Program-made: the position numbers and the translations under genes
Part shown: positions 45,420 to 58,389 of the stretch, one piece after another
Layout of the letters: the number at the start of each line of letters is the position of its first letter
Position numbering within the stretch: position 1 is the stretch's first letter
Assembly: GCF_022682495.2 (NCBI RefSeq)
Contig: NC_071399.1
Coordinates: 11,637,342-11,701,341 of the forward strand
Source of the DNA: Desmodus rotundus
Lineage: Eukaryota > Chordata > Mammalia > Chiroptera > Phyllostomidae
Reading direction: 5' to 3'
DNA: 64,000 nt
The notes under the pieces: model-generated
The model's input: only the letters and a program-made list of their open reading frames with translations
Told to the model about the DNA's origin: nothing
Database searches by the model: none

Positions 45420-46250
45420 CGTTCTTACTATTTTACCATCTCCAAACTGCCGTGCAGCTGTTCTGACGATTGTGTAATCTCAGACACTGTTTTCCACTTC
45501 TGGAATCCCCCCGATCCTCGTGCTGCTGCGGGTCACCTTCTCTGCTGGAACTTCCTGTCCACTAAGCGGGTTTTGGCAGGTTTGTTCTTGTTTGGGGGCA
45601 GAGTTGTAACAGCTCCCTTGGAAACCCTTGTCCACTAACTACATCTCGGTGGTCTGGGGGCGTTCTCCACTGCTCACCTTTTCCTTTGAGTGGGTCTCAT
45701 CACATGTCCGATGCAATTAGAGTGTATTCTGGACATTGTGGGTCACTCATCATAGACACTGTGGATTCCATTTTGTTCCTCTGAAACATTTTTTGTTTGT
45801 GTAACAGGCAGTGAACTTGGTTGCTCCCAAGCTCCAAATGCTGTCTCCCCTCGAGTGGCAACAGCTGGGATCTCTGTGCAGTCCCTTCTGTTCAGGCTGA
45901 GCCGCCTGAAGTCCACCCCAGGGCTGTGGGGTCAGAGATCAGCGGGAGGTTCGGGCAGCACGGCCGCCCTCCCGTGCTCTCCTACTCAGGACTTCGCCTC
46001 ACGTTCCAGGCTCCTCGGTCACTCTGGACGCTGTCCTCTACTCGGGACTCTGTCCTCTGCGTCCTCCGCTAGCACCACTTGAGGGTGCCCTGTGAGTTTT
46101 CATCACTCCCAGGGGCACTGCCCAGGGCCCATCCAGACTGGAAATGAGTTAATATGGTTCCTTCTTACCAGAGTTAACGCCCCTCAAGTTTCTGCATGCT
46201 TTTGGTCACTCTCCATTAGCTTTAGGTAATTTTTTAGTATTTTGCCCCAA
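45420..46250 (+). repeat. Probable old L1M 3' UTR fragment
   Basis: 'gtgtattctggacattgtggg', 'gattccattttgttcctctg' and the C-rich region after it resemble the long 3' UTR of L1M elements. The match is weak and the limits are uncertain. Confidence 0.5.
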
Positions 46251-46254
46251 GTTG

Positions 46255-48765
46255 AAGTGTGCGTGAGCCAGAGGGGTAGTGCAGGACGAGCTGCTGCAGC
46301 ACGACCAGCTGAGACTCTGACATGAAGGACCTGCCTGGTTCTCTGTACAGGTCAGAACTCTAACATCCTACACACACCCACAAACAATAACAACAACAAC
46401 AAAGAAGCCGTTAAAAAATACAAATACATTCATACATCTTAAAGTAGCCCTGAATTCCTAAAATGGCCTCATCAAACCAGGTAACCCAGCACACACCCAA
46501 ACACTGGAGTTCCAGGGCCCACCCCAGTGTTGACACTAACCGGCCCATGGCTTCAACTCACTGCTGCAGAAACTATATTTACTCAGCTTTCTAAACTCTT
46601 GACACAAAAGAACGTATCAAAACATGCTAACTTATTACTATATTGTGTTAGCCAAATTGTTATGACATGATGGTTTTCTTAACTGGGATGGGAAATCACA
46701 AATGACTGTTTTCATGAAATTATTCTCGTTTGTTATTGCCCTAATCAATAAGATTAGCCCAAGGGGCTTTAATGCAAGTAAAGTCCATTAAATTTTTTCC
46801 TGGCTTATACATATTGAAACCCATGTAATTTAATGAAAAGATTAGAAACAAATTTAAAAGAACAATTCTGCACCTTTATTTCCCCTTTTCTCTCCATTAG
46901 TTTACGATTTCTTTAAAGTGCCTATTTTGTTAAGGGAACTTGGTGGTGTTAAGGCAGGTTTTGCTTTTTGACATTTCTTGTGCACTATTCCCCAGGAACA
47001 TCTCTGGCACGACTCGGTGTATTTCTGTTTAATTTTATGGCGCTGGGACACTTGTCATATATATTAGTGAGGCTTACTTTCTATGATGGAGAAACCAGAT
47101 GCGCTCCTTCCACTTAGCCTGGTGTTTCAACGCTGCCTTCGTGTTTCTTAAAGAACAGTTTCTTTCCAGAGTGTACAGCGAGGACTTGCCCGTTCAAACC
47201 TGCAGGCGTGTTTCTTGCAGCGCTGGACAAACCCAGTGAGGTTCTGCAGCCCCGTGCTGAGTGCTGCCGGACACGGCCAGGGGTGCAGCGCCGCGCCTCA
47301 GGGTTGACTTTTCCATCAGGCAGTTTCCCGATCCTGGTCCTTGCATGTAAGTGGAATTGTAAGGACGAGGACAAAGGACACAAAACACATCTCTTCATCC
47401 CTTTAGAAAGGTGGAAACGTAAGTAAGACTACAGTAAGGAGTCAAGTCATAACTTCTAACCTTATACATGGAAAATGTAGAGCTGCAATCACGTGGAAGG
47501 AAAAAAATAGGCGATGCTTTAAGCTTCTAATGTCTTCTCTCTTCTTTTTCTTTATCTCTTCCTTATGTGTGTATCACTGAGTATTATTCCCTATTTTCTT
47601 ATCCTGCTCCTAAATATATTCCCCCAAGGCATATGCTTAGATTCAGGAGAACTCAAAGTTAAGACACTAGTTTAGCCAAGCACCGGCACTCATTCAGTAT
47701 GACGCCACCTGTATGTGTCAGCAGTGCGGTGACGTGTGTGGGAAATGACCCGTGCACCTCAGACCAGCCGAGGCCATTCCGCAGTTCCTCAGCCCACAAC
47801 TCCCAGTTCAGCCCACTGTGAAAGCACAGCAGCAGGAACTGTTTAAACGTATCCCTTCCCAATCCTGTTTAGGAAAATAATTTCCCCAGTTGCCTACGGA
47901 ATCAGAGTCTCTTGCATGTTTCCTTGTTCCTCATTTTTAGTCCTGAAATCCTCTCGAGAAGGCCTTCATTATACCCCATCACTGCCTCTTGACCTCTGCA
48001 CCTGCGATTACCAACCAAGTTTTCTTTACCCATGTTCCTCTTGCTGCCATAACCTCTTCCCATGCCTGTGTGCTCCTTCACGTGCAGAAAAATGGGCGAA
48101 GACTTAAGCATTTAGCAGAAGGGTCAATGAAAATTTCCAATGAACACATCTCCTCTTGACTCTCCCATGAAAATGCCCCTTTTGATTTTTTCCAAGCTGA
48201 GTTCAGCTCTCCCCCTAGTGTGGCCAGAGTTGGAGGACCATGTACCATGGCCCCAAGTCCCAGACTGAAACTCCTCATCACTCACTCACTCAGGCCTCGA
48301 AGCTCCTATCATCCCCACCCATTACCACTGCGGTTCTGCACTGCTCTTCCTCAGCGTCCTCAAGCCCCCTGGGACCGGGGTCACAGTGGTCCTCTCACCG
48401 AGCCTCCATCCTCCGTTTCATTGGCCTCAGCTTCCACACTCTTGTGACCTCACATTTAGCCGCCTTAAAAAGTCTGTCGCCCCTGTTCCGCTAAGTTTTT
48501 ACTATACTGTAAATTAACTGCAGAGCAGCTGGGTTCTATGTTTTGCTTTTGCTGCAGTTCTTCCTAGATTGGAAATCCCCATCTCTTGCACCCTTTACCC
48601 AGTGCGGGAGATGGTTTGGGGGTGATTAAAGTGCTTTGCTTTCATTCAAGTTCCCCTCCTGCTGTGTGGCCCAGTTCCCAACAGGCCTGGACCAGTAGAG
48701 TCCATGGCCTGGAGGCGGGGACCTCTGACCTAAAGAATATGTAAAGAACATTTCACATAGGAAGA
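46255..48765. other. Intergenic DNA, no gene recognised
   Basis: Short open frames on both strands (for example at 47.1-47.4 and 48.2-48.5 kb) have no recognised domain. No named repeat was supported. Confidence 0.4.
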
Positions 48766-48769
48766 TTCA

Positions 48770-49340
48770 TATTTTTTTTCAGGCACAGGGAACATATACA
48801 AGAATTGACTCCATGCTTAGCCATACAATTAGCCTCCAAAAATAAAAAAGGAGCAATAAAGACCATAGATTCTACAAAATTCAATGAATTATTGAGAAAT
48901 CAACAAAATAACTTACAAAATTAACTTATATTTGAGAGTGATGTTTCTTATCTCCAGGGAGTTGCTGCTTTTGGAGTTTATGAAGGAATACTTATTTCTT
49001 TACCATTCTCTGATATATTGACCATATAAAACACCTACATACAATATAGAGAAAACCATCAAAAATGCAAAAACTACCCCCTCTTGGAATTTATATTACG
49101 GAAATTAACACAGAGCTAAGGGAGACAGAGAGTTCAAGCATACATGGGGTGTTTTTAAAAGATAAATTTAAAACTCTACACATTTGGAAATTTTTTAAAT
49201 ATGTTTTAAAACTCATAGGTCAAAGAAGAAATCAAATTAAAATGACAAAATAATCCAAATTTTCACAAAAAAACCTACATATCAAAATATTAGAGAGGTA
49301 GCAAAAGTAGGAATTAACTAGTTAAATGTTACCTAGATAT
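48770..49340 (+). repeat. L1 ORF2 internal fragment
   Basis: 'ttttcaggcacagggaacata', 'ttgactccatgcttagccat', 'acatttggaaattttttaaa' and 'aggtcaaagaagaaatcaaa' are blocks of L1 ORF2 between endonuclease and reverse transcriptase. The middle part (about 48.94-49.10 kb) is not recognisable. Confidence 0.8.
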
Positions 49341-49389
49341 TAATATATAGCCAGATATTAAAATATAGTAATAAACAACATAGGCGTGA

Positions 49390-49767
49390 TTCCTGTCTTG
49401 ATAGTTTACTAAGATAGATTATTAGATTATTTATTAAGATAGATTAAGAAAGGCAGACTAAACAAATAATAAATAATCAAATAATAGAACTGTGCAAAGT
49501 ACTGACAAGGAAAATACAGGCTCTCTGAGAACTGATTTACAGGGTGACTAAACTTTGGAGAGATGCAGGTCAGGGAAGGCTCCCCTGAGGAGGACATAAA
49601 TTAAGCTGAATTGTGAGAGATGAGTAGGATGCACACGCACGAAGGCATGACTGGGAAAGAATATTCCACGCACCGGAACCCAGCAAGCAGGAACCCTGAG
49701 GCAAGAAAGAGCATGGTTTTTGGAAAAATTGCTTTGGCTGAAAGGGAATAACTGAGGGACAGTAATA

Positions 49768-49801
<34 letters not shown>

Positions 49802-50690
49802 CCAGAGGGAATGGGAGGTGGTCCAGCTCCTGAGCAGAAGCAGAGCTCCTGAGCCATGATGCGCCCTGGACTTGGCTATAGGCGGAATGGAAAATCACCG
49901 TAAGGTATTAAGCAAGGAAGTGACAGTATTAAGTTTGCATTTCTAAAAGACCCTTCTGACTGTAGTTGAGAGAATATTTGGGATAAGGGCAAGAGAGAGA
50001 ACTGTGAGTACACTTAGGAAGAGACTGCAGTGGTAAAAGGAAGATATTATGGGAACCTGAATCTGGGCTTTGGCAGTGACGTGGAGGGAGGATGGCAGAT
50101 TTCAGAATTGCCTTGAACATAACTAACTGTCTTCATAATTAACGTTAAATGTAAGAGGCAAGGAAAGAGGAGAGTCACGAGCAATTCCTAAATTTCTTGC
50201 GTGAGCATTAGCATGGGTGGCAAAGCCACTTACTGAGGCGGAGGAAGAGCAGGCTCAGAGGGAGGAAGAAAGGCCGATGAGCTCAGTGTCACTTGTCAGG
50301 AGGTGCTGAAGAGCAGCCACGTGGAGCTGTCGGACTCAGAAGGGGACATGGAAGCCACAAGAACGAGATCACCTTGGCCTGCAGAACAGAGTAGGATGCA
50401 CAGATATGACAGCGATTTGGGGATTCCAATACTCGTGCAGCTTAGTACAGAGGAGCTGAAAAGAGACTGGGAAAAGGAACGAAAGCAAGGATTCCGAAAA
50501 CCAGTAGAATGTAGTATGCTGGAAGCCATAAAGGAGGAGCTTTTTAAAGAAAAGGGGGGTCGATTCTTTCTAACATACTGAAGATGCAGTGAAATGAAAT
50601 TGGCGTTACAGAGCTCACTGGGTACCTCAATAGGGGAGTGATTGACTTGATATCCAGATTAGGAAGTGTTGGTGAGTAAGTGAGAAGTAA
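49390..50690 (-). repeat. L2 element, ORF2 C-terminal part
   Basis: Antisense L2 ORF2 blocks are in order: 'aggtcagggaaggctcccct', 'aagaatattccacgcaccgg', 'aagcaaggaagtgacagtat', 'acccttctgactgtagttg' and 'gatgagctcagtgtcac', then a region ending near 'ggaagccataaaggagg'. The 92-codon + strand frame at 50303-50581 is part of this repeat. Confidence 0.8.
49771..49800 (+). repeat. Poly-A homopolymer (30 bases)
   Basis: Thirty uninterrupted A residues lie inside the L2 copy with no recognisable retroelement body to their left. Confidence 0.95.
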
Positions 50691-50828
50691 GGAAAGCGAT
50701 ACAGTGACCTTGGTTGCACACTCTTTAATTTGAAGGAACATTAAGAAATGCAAAAGATTTTTTATTATTTAGACAAGATGAACAAGTTTTCGTTTTGCCA
50801 AGTGGAAATATTTTTTAAAAACTACCAA

Positions 50829-51017
50829 GTAGCCCTGGCTGGTGTGGCTCAGTGGGTTGAGTGCCGGCTCAATTCCCAGTCAGGGCACATGCCTGCCTGG
50901 GTTGTGGGCTGGGGCTTGCGACTGGCAACAGGTCGATGTATCTCTCGTGCATCAATGTTTCTCTCTCTCTCCCCTTCCCTTCTCTCTAAAAATAAATAAA
51001 TAAAATCTTAAAAAAAC
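50829..51017 (+). mobile_element. VES-type bat SINE (internal deletion)
   Basis: The head 'gccctggctggtgtggctcag' passes directly from 'gagtgccggctc' to 'aattcccagtcagggcac', so part of the box-B region is missing. The core, 'aacaggtcgatgtatctctc' and the A-rich tail (AAATAAATAAATAAAATC) are present. Confidence 0.94.
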
Positions 51018-51019
51018 CC

Positions 51020-52190
51020 CAACCAACTACTGCCATAATTTTATAAAAGAGTATTAAATTTCAAAAGAAAAAAGCTTGAAGGATATAACATCCAAATAAA
51101 AGGCAGTCCTCAGGAGAAGACAATTGGTAACCTTAATCTGACATATGTATATCTTGAACTTGCTAGATAGGTAGATATGGACAAGATCAGATTATCTGTT
51201 TCTTAGTTCACCACACAGGCATCACCGTCTCCTGATGACCTGATTCCAGTCCGTGGACTTGTTTTGGGGAATCTCCAGTGTAATACTCTTCTGAGGACTG
51301 GTGAGTGGTGTTAGCAACAGGAGCCAAGGGGGAATATCCTCCTCAACACAAAAAGACTTGAGTCTGTTTAAATGCTAATGTCAAGGGCCAGTCAAGAAGA
51401 AAAGGTTGACATGCAAGAGAGAGGAGCCATAATTCATGGCATGGTATTCCTGAAAAGGAAGTAGAAGCGAGAACCCAGATGGCCCGTGGAGAATCTGGAC
51501 TTAAATAGGAGAGACAACCTCCCCATCGCGGCAGGAGAGGGGTACGAAGAATGGAGATAGGTATAGTCCCCCTAGGTATAGTTGGTCATATAGAGGTGAG
51601 GTAGTTCCCCCTCTAAAGTTTATGTTTTCTCCATGAAGAAGATTAAGTTAATCTGAGAGTAACGGAAGAGCAAGCAGATGATTAAAGTTCTGGGAAGAGT
51701 TGTTAGGGGAGAGATAAAGTGCATGAGATTCATGGATTTGCTATGTACTATGCGGAGGGGTGTGAATGTTTGTTTTGATTTCTAATGATACCTAATCTGC
51801 AAAGCAGAACTCAGGAGCCCAGGTTGTATTCAACCAGGGCTGGGATTTTACAGAATGCACAGTGAAAGGACAAACAGCAAGAACATCTAATATATTTGGC
51901 CAGCAAGTGGTTGAAATGATGGACCATGGAACCTAAGCTGGACAGGGGAGGATAGCAAGAGAATGGGGAGACTGATGGGTGGGAAGAAAGCAGATAGGCT
52001 GATGAAAGCGCAAAGACCCATCACAAAACAGGTGGAACTGAGTGAGCAATCTAAAAAGCTAGAAAGTCCATCTAGACTCTAAATATAGCTGATTGTGTAT
52101 AAGATGGGTGTCTTTCACTGCAGTCTTTCCTTTTTATAACATGCTTTAACCCAAAACTGTATGACTTACAGAGGTTTTGTGACCTGGTCT
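51020..52190. other. Intergenic DNA, no gene recognised
   Basis: Purine-rich, with no convincing open frame. It may contain further diverged L2 sequence, but I cannot support an assignment. Confidence 0.35.
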
Positions 52191-52194
52191 GGGA

Positions 52195-52350
52195 ATTTAG
52201 TGTAAGGTGTCTGTGCCTTGGAATCAGAAATCTAAGCATAGTTACTTAACCTAAGCCTCAGATTTCTCAACCATGACATGGGGTAATAACAGCACTTACT
52301 TCATATTCATGTGGAAAATGCATGATGATTTCCAAACACCTGACTTAAGA
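52195..52350 (+). repeat. MIR fragment
   Basis: 'gtgccttggaatcagaaatc', 'taagcctcagatttctcaacc' and 'catggggtaataacagcac' fit MIR. Confidence 0.7.
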
Positions 52351-52439
52351 ACTTTTGGAAAACAATCCATTTGTAATGTGGTGATACCTCATGTTATTTT
52401 AAGCACCATTTGGTATACGATGTTAATGCAGTTCCTCTA

Positions 52440-53740
52440 GTTATTTGAGTTACTCAGTAAATATTTGTTATTGAGCGCTGTGATGTGCCCAACACTGTCC
52501 TAGGTGCTGAGGATAGGCAGCGAACAAAACAAAACCCCCAGCCCCTGGAGCTTACATCTGGTCAGAAGCAGACAGACACTAATTGAATAAAAAAGTGCAT
52601 ATGCCTAATGCATGACGGTGATGGCGTCCGGAGTGAAATCAAGTGAGGAGATGGGAGTGAGGAGAACCTGGGGGGTCTTAGACTACACACGGTGCTGTAG
52701 GAAGGCCTCTCCATAATGAGGGGCATTTGAGCATTTGTGTACTCCACATGGGTATATCTGGGAAAGAACATTCTAGAGAGTGGGAGCAATACGTACAAAG
52801 TTCCTCATCATGAGAAATAGGGAAGTGGGTAGGGTGTGAGGTCAGAGAAGTAGCAGGAGACCGGCCAGATCCTAAGTGGCCTTGCAGGCCACTGTCAGGC
52901 CATTGGCTTTCACTCACTGGAGGATTCTGAGGAGAGGAATGGCAGGATCTGACTTATGTGGACAGCACATAGGTGAGGGGGGAAGGCAGGGAAACTCATT
53001 ACAAGTTTATGGCAACTACCCAGAGGAGAAGAACCTGGACCAAGGCAGAGGCACAAGTGGTGTGAATCGGTGGGATTCTGCATATAATATATTTTGAAGG
53101 TAGAGCCAATAGGATTTGCTGGATGTGTGGTAAGAAAGAAAAGCCAAAAGTAACTGTAAGATCTTTGGCCTAAGCAAACCGGAAAGTGGAACTGCCATTT
53201 ACCGAGACAGGGAAGATTGAGAAGGGTCCGTGTGGACGGAGACAGAGAAAAGAGTCCATTTTACACATGATGAGTCTAGTAAACGCCTACTAGATATCCA
53301 AAGTAGATGATGTGAGAAGATAGCCTGATATAAGCGTCTGAGTTCAGGGAACAGGTCTAAGCTAGTGACATAAATGCGAGAGCTATCAATTTAAAGAAGG
53401 CATTAAAGTCTCCAGATTGGATGAGATCACATAAAGGGTGAGCACAGATAAAGAAAAAAGACGTCTGAAGACTGAGCCCTGGGGCCCCCCGTGCTGAGGG
53501 GAAACCAACAGAGGACATTTGAGAGGTAGCCAGGGAGGCAGAGAAGAACCAACAGAGAGCGGCATTCCAAAGAAAATGAAGTAAGTGCTCCAATATCTCG
53601 GATGCTACGTGAAACAGGTAGTTGAGATAAAACAGAGGCCAAGAAACCAAGAAACCAGAATATTGGAAGGACTGTCTTCGTGGAGAGTTTGATCATCCAG
53701 AACGCGGACAGGGATCATACTGGGAAGAGTGACCGCGAGA
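52440..53740 (-). repeat. L2 element, best-preserved copy
   Basis: The + strand reads 3' end first ('ctgtcctaggtgctgaggatagg', 'ggagcttacatctgg'), then antisense ORF2: 'aaagaacattctagagagtg', 'atattttgaaggtagagcc', 'aggatttgctggatgtgtgg', 'ctgccatttaccgagacagg' and 'gactgagccctggggccccc'. The last block is the complement of the conserved reverse-transcriptase PQGS region. Several minus-strand frames here are decayed LINE coding sequence. Confidence 0.92.
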
Positions 53741-53744
53741 CAGG

Positions 53745-56700
53745 TGTGAGGAAATCGCCCAGGGGAGAGGGGCAGCAGGAGCCACCCAAGGCCTGTGGGT
53801 GTGGCCTACGGGTGTCTACAATGTGGGATGGCAGCAGCTTCCAAGTCAAGTCAAGTTGCTGTGAATGTTTTGGATGTTGGTGGCATTAGGTTGGCCATAT
53901 GAAAGTGTTGATATTCAACTACCTTTTAACCTACAAAAATGGCACTTCATATGGTGCAACCCAACACGACTGAGCACAGAAAATATGTCTGAATTGGGGT
54001 CAGCTTCAAAAGCTTTTATTATTAGCACTGGTTCCCTTGTGAACTCCCTGAGACCAGAAATCCGTATTTTTCTCGCATGCATATCTTCCACAGCATGGAT
54101 ATCTGCTTGGTACTTTTAGTTGGTCATGTAGCACTTGTCCCACATATATTATCACTATAATTGTTATCGTTGGCTTCTGTTGTCATTTCAGGGTGGAAAT
54201 TCTTGTCCCTACCATTCCGAGTGGGGAAACCATTGAGAAGTATACACAGGCATCTGACGGGGATCAATCACAGCTTTATGGCTGCTGATCAACCTGAAAC
54301 TGAGGCCGAGGTGGGAACCCAGCTCTTCCTCCTCCGGAATGAATTTAGACACTCAGTCGCTTGGCAGATGCAAACCGGTGTCCAAGAGCACAGCTAGTTT
54401 CTAACAGGAAGGGGGGTAAACTGAGGACCGGGTGAGGCCGGGCTGGGGGGCAGCAGACTCAAGTCCTCCCAGAAGGCTCCAGTCTTTGACACCTTCTCTC
54501 CACAACCACGCCTCCCCCCCCCCCCCACCCACCCCCACTGGCCTTCTGAGATGCTTCCTTCAGTCTTTGCAGCCTGTTAACAGAGTGTTTTAAAAGTTTG
54601 TTGAAGGTGTGCCAATTTTGGGAGTTGGGGCCAAAGGCTGCAAATGCTTCCCCCACTGCTCTTGTTGTCCAGGGCTTGCTTGCTGCAGTGAGCTGGTCAC
54701 TGTGGGCAGGTTGGTCTGAATGACAGAGTCAGAGGGGCCAGGCCCCACACGTGACCCTTCCAGCTACTTACCAATTAAGTAAGTCACTCCTCCCTTAAGG
54801 AGACAGGAATTGAGGGGATTCAAGAGAAAGGTAGAAGTTTCCTCCTCAAAACATCTGGTGGTAGATCCAGGTTTTGTGAGGCCTGAAGCTTATATAATTT
54901 GGATGGTCCTCTTTAAAAAAAAAAAAATTGCAAGTGTAAAATTAGGTAGAAGGCTTGGAAGAGCCTGAGCAAGGAAGGTCCTAACGCTTGTGTTACAGCT
55001 TCACAATAAATCCTCCTCTGCTCTTGCGAAGGTAGGAATACCTATTTTGGTGTACAAATCTATTAGCATACTCTCAGATACAATAATTCAACTTGCAAGC
55101 AAATGAACTTGACCTTACTTACATAATAAAGAAGAGGAGTTAGTGGCTCACATTAACGCAGAGTCCAGTTGTTGGACAGGCTCCATGATTGGTTGATCTA
55201 GCAGCTTAGCGATGTCCTAATGACCCAGTTTCTTTCCTCTGTGCTGTCCACAGCATGGCAGCTCCCTTCCCTTCAGGTTCACAGCATGAACGCCAGCAGC
55301 GACGAGGATGACCAGCTCACTCTTTCCTGTCAGAAGAGCCTCAGCCATCAGACAAAAGCCCGGATCTTCAAACCATGGCCTGTTGGATTCAAGAGTCCAA
55401 ATGCCTAAGGCTGAAGTCCAGAACTGGGCCAAGAGGGACAGGGCAACCTAAAGGTCAGGCCAACCAGGGCCCACCTCCGGAGATAAGACTAAGGATAGGA
55501 TATGGCTCGTCCTAATCATGTGGCTGCTTCGTAATGGAGAGGAGCTGAGGTTGGCAAAACACCCACTATCTTAAACCAGAGGTTAGAGCATGCAACAGTA
55601 GGCTAAATGTATTGAAAGTCGTCCAGATATTTGTTTGATTCACATTCTCCCTCGATCTTCATGTGCCTCTACCATGAGACTGATGGCCAGGTGGGCCCTG
55701 CTTTACCCAGTACCTGGAGTAAGTACTCAGGACTGATTGCGAGAGCGTATGAATACATCGCCAACTTGGGAGAAACAACTGGTTGGAGCATTAAATAGGT
55801 AACTGTCATGGTTCATGTGAAAATGAAAGTATGCAAGAATATAAAGTCCACACAGCAACGACTCGTAGAGATTATTGGATGTGAGCTGAATTGACCAATC
55901 AGGTCAGAACCACATGTCTTATCAAAGAAAGTGGAAAAAGGACAAAAGGCTCTTCAAGCTCTAACACGTCTGAGGTGTTCAAAAATATTTCACACAGAAA
56001 CAGAAAGATAAGTTAAAAGAGAAGGGCAGTTAAGATAACTGTTTTATTTTGACATTCTATGGGGAGGACAATGAGGTTTAACGCAAGCACTGAATTCGTA
56101 GGTGTACAATGGAGTACCTTGAGCTGAAGGTAATGACTCCACGTGTTTTTTCTGTAGAAAAGTAAAGCCAAAAGCAAGTACTCTCTCTGAGTGTGACAGA
56201 GCTACTGGAGAGGAAGGACTGCGTAACAGTTTTGCATGACCTCTCATTTTCCATTTTAGTATCTTTCATTCTCCTGAAAAGATGGACAAAAATCTAAGCT
56301 TTGAAACTCAGATTACATTTTAAATAAAATAAGCTTTGTTCTTGAAACAAAGCGGCTCATTGGTAAGACTCTGGTAAATGTTTGTTTTTGGAACTGAAAT
56401 ATCAGCTCCGTATTTCTTGGCCTTATAGTACACATTTTTGAATATTCAGTTTTATAAACCAAGCCGTACCTGTTCTGGGTAGTGTGGTGGTATGTGTGGC
56501 AGAGTTCATTTAGGGCGCGGTGACTAGATTGCAATGGCTTTAAATCAAGGTTCCACATCAGGAACCTCGGAATGTTAGGTAGGAGACTGGAGAAGGTCCA
56601 CAGGCTGCCAAGAACTTCAGCTATTCTGATAAACAATCTGATTACTGATGCTGACTCTTGCCTACTCAACAGGTTATCCAAGTCCTATACCTGATGCTTG

Positions 56701-57295
56701 TTATGAAGGTGGTATTTGAACCACCCTTCCCACTGACAGCCTATTGAATGATGGTCCATTTAAATACCATTTTCTATTAATATGTTAGCATGCCTCAAAC
56801 CATGGCAAAGGTTCCTATGGCCACATGCTTTGCCTCGGCTCTCTGTACATTGCTGGTATTGAAGAATGGAGTAGGTTAAAATTTAAAAAAGGATGTACAT
56901 GTGAGAAAAAAACATGCATAAAATGGTATAATTTTAGGGAAGTAGATTAAATTCTTAATTTCTCTGAAATTGGAATCGATAGCATAGAAAAGGTCTTTGA
57001 AAGTTAAATGCAAAATTATAAGAAAGTTGTGTCTAAGAATACCATGATAATTAATATGTTTTCTGCCTAAAGAATCTGATTTTGCCACACCACCTAGCCA
57101 CCAATTAATATCCTCTCATAGAGAAAAATACATTTGGTGGCATGTTCAAAGTCCCCTCAGCAGTATTTATGGTGAATGATCTTCGATCCAAATAGCCATT
57201 TATACACAAAAAGATGGGAGTGCTCTAGGTCCAAGGTAATCCGACCCATTTACACATTGCACACTGGCCTAGAATAAAGCCAGAGGCTTTACAAT
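53745..57295. other. Intergenic DNA between FRG1 and ASAH1, no gene recognised
   Basis: It contains a poly-C run at 54.51 kb. Short open frames (for example at 55.22-55.43 and 56.31-56.68 kb) have no recognised domain. No named repeat is confident here. Confidence 0.4.
54514..54526. repeat. Poly-C homopolymer (13 bases)
   Basis: A run of 13 C residues within a wider C-rich stretch is read directly. Confidence 0.9.
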
Positions 57296-57299
57296 GACT

Positions 57300-57780
57300 C
57301 CTAGTGGAAGATATAATCTGCCCTACCCCACTTATCTCTCATCCTTACCTACTTCTGTCCCCTTCTTCCTTCTGCTGCACCCACACTGACTTCCTGCAGA
57401 ACACGCCAGGCTCATTCTCACATTTGAATCTTCGTACCAGCTACTTCGTGTGCCTGGAGTACTCTTCCCTAAGCACCCACAAAGTACCTTCCTCACCTCC
57501 TTCCACTCTCTGCTCAAACGTCACTTTGTCGATAACGCCAGTGCCATCCACCTTATTCAACGTTGCAACTCACCCCACTCTTGATCTCCTTACTCTTTTT
57601 CTGTCTGATATTTATCACCCTCCAACACCCAACATAAGTTTTCTTATGTATGATGCCTTTGGTCATGTCTCGTCCAGATCGAAAACAACATGAGAGAGGA
57701 ATTCTTTGTCTTTTTTTGCTCTCTGCTTATGCTACAATGCTTGGTACATTGTAGGTCAACAGTATTTTTTGGGTTAGTGA
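57300..57780 (+). repeat. L2 3' end, sense orientation
   Basis: 'acacgccaggctcattctcac', 'cctggagtactcttccctaag', 'ctctgctcaaacgtcacttt' and 'caatgcttggtacattgtagg' are L2 3' blocks in order. The 129-codon frame at 57304-57693 is therefore a LINE remnant. Confidence 0.9.
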
Positions 57781-57784
57781 ACAT

Positions 57785-58380
57785 TTCTACAATCTACTTG
57801 CTTAACTGTTGAATCAGGAACCACTTTAATCATGTGATATGTTTCAAAAGTCAAACTTCCTCCTCAAAGAGAAACACTCAGCTAGCACCCTCCCCAAAAA
57901 TGTCTAGGGGGAAAAAAAAACCCCTCAAAACATCAAATACTCATTTCCACATCTCCAACAAAAGGATTGTTTCTCTAAGGAAGTAACACAAATGGGTAAA
58001 ATTGCAATTTCACATAATCACACACACAGGACAAAAATAAATAGATAAAGATGTTAGTAACTGTATTCTGAGTTTTACAGAAACAAAAAATGCTAGCTGA
58101 AATGTCAGAGACTCAATCAGAAACTGGAACCCAGAGAGGCCTTCCTGTTGGGCTTATAACTCATCCTAGGAGGGTGCTAGCGTCCACAGAAGGCACGAAT
58201 GCCACGCAAATACACCTGTAAGTCCGCCTGCTTCTCAGGTGCAGGCTACCCTCCTCCCAGGTTTAGCACAGCCCAGAACACACAGCCACTGGATGGAGGA
58301 ATGCATCAGGAAGTTCGCGGTTCTCAGTAACTGAAGCCAAAATTCGGTGACCTGTCACTCCGCTGTGAAAGCCTAAATGA
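57785..58380. other. Intergenic DNA upstream of the ASAH1 CpG island
   Basis: No repeat or coding region could be supported. Confidence 0.4.
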
Positions 58381-58389
58381 GTAACTCAC

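Noticed and set aside
50303..50581. 92-codon + strand frame with a charged, coiled-coil-like sequence
   Set aside because: It looked gene-like at first, but the DNA follows antisense L2 ORF2 sequence in order on both sides.
57304..57693. 129-codon + strand frame
   Set aside because: The DNA matches the 3' part of a sense L2 element.
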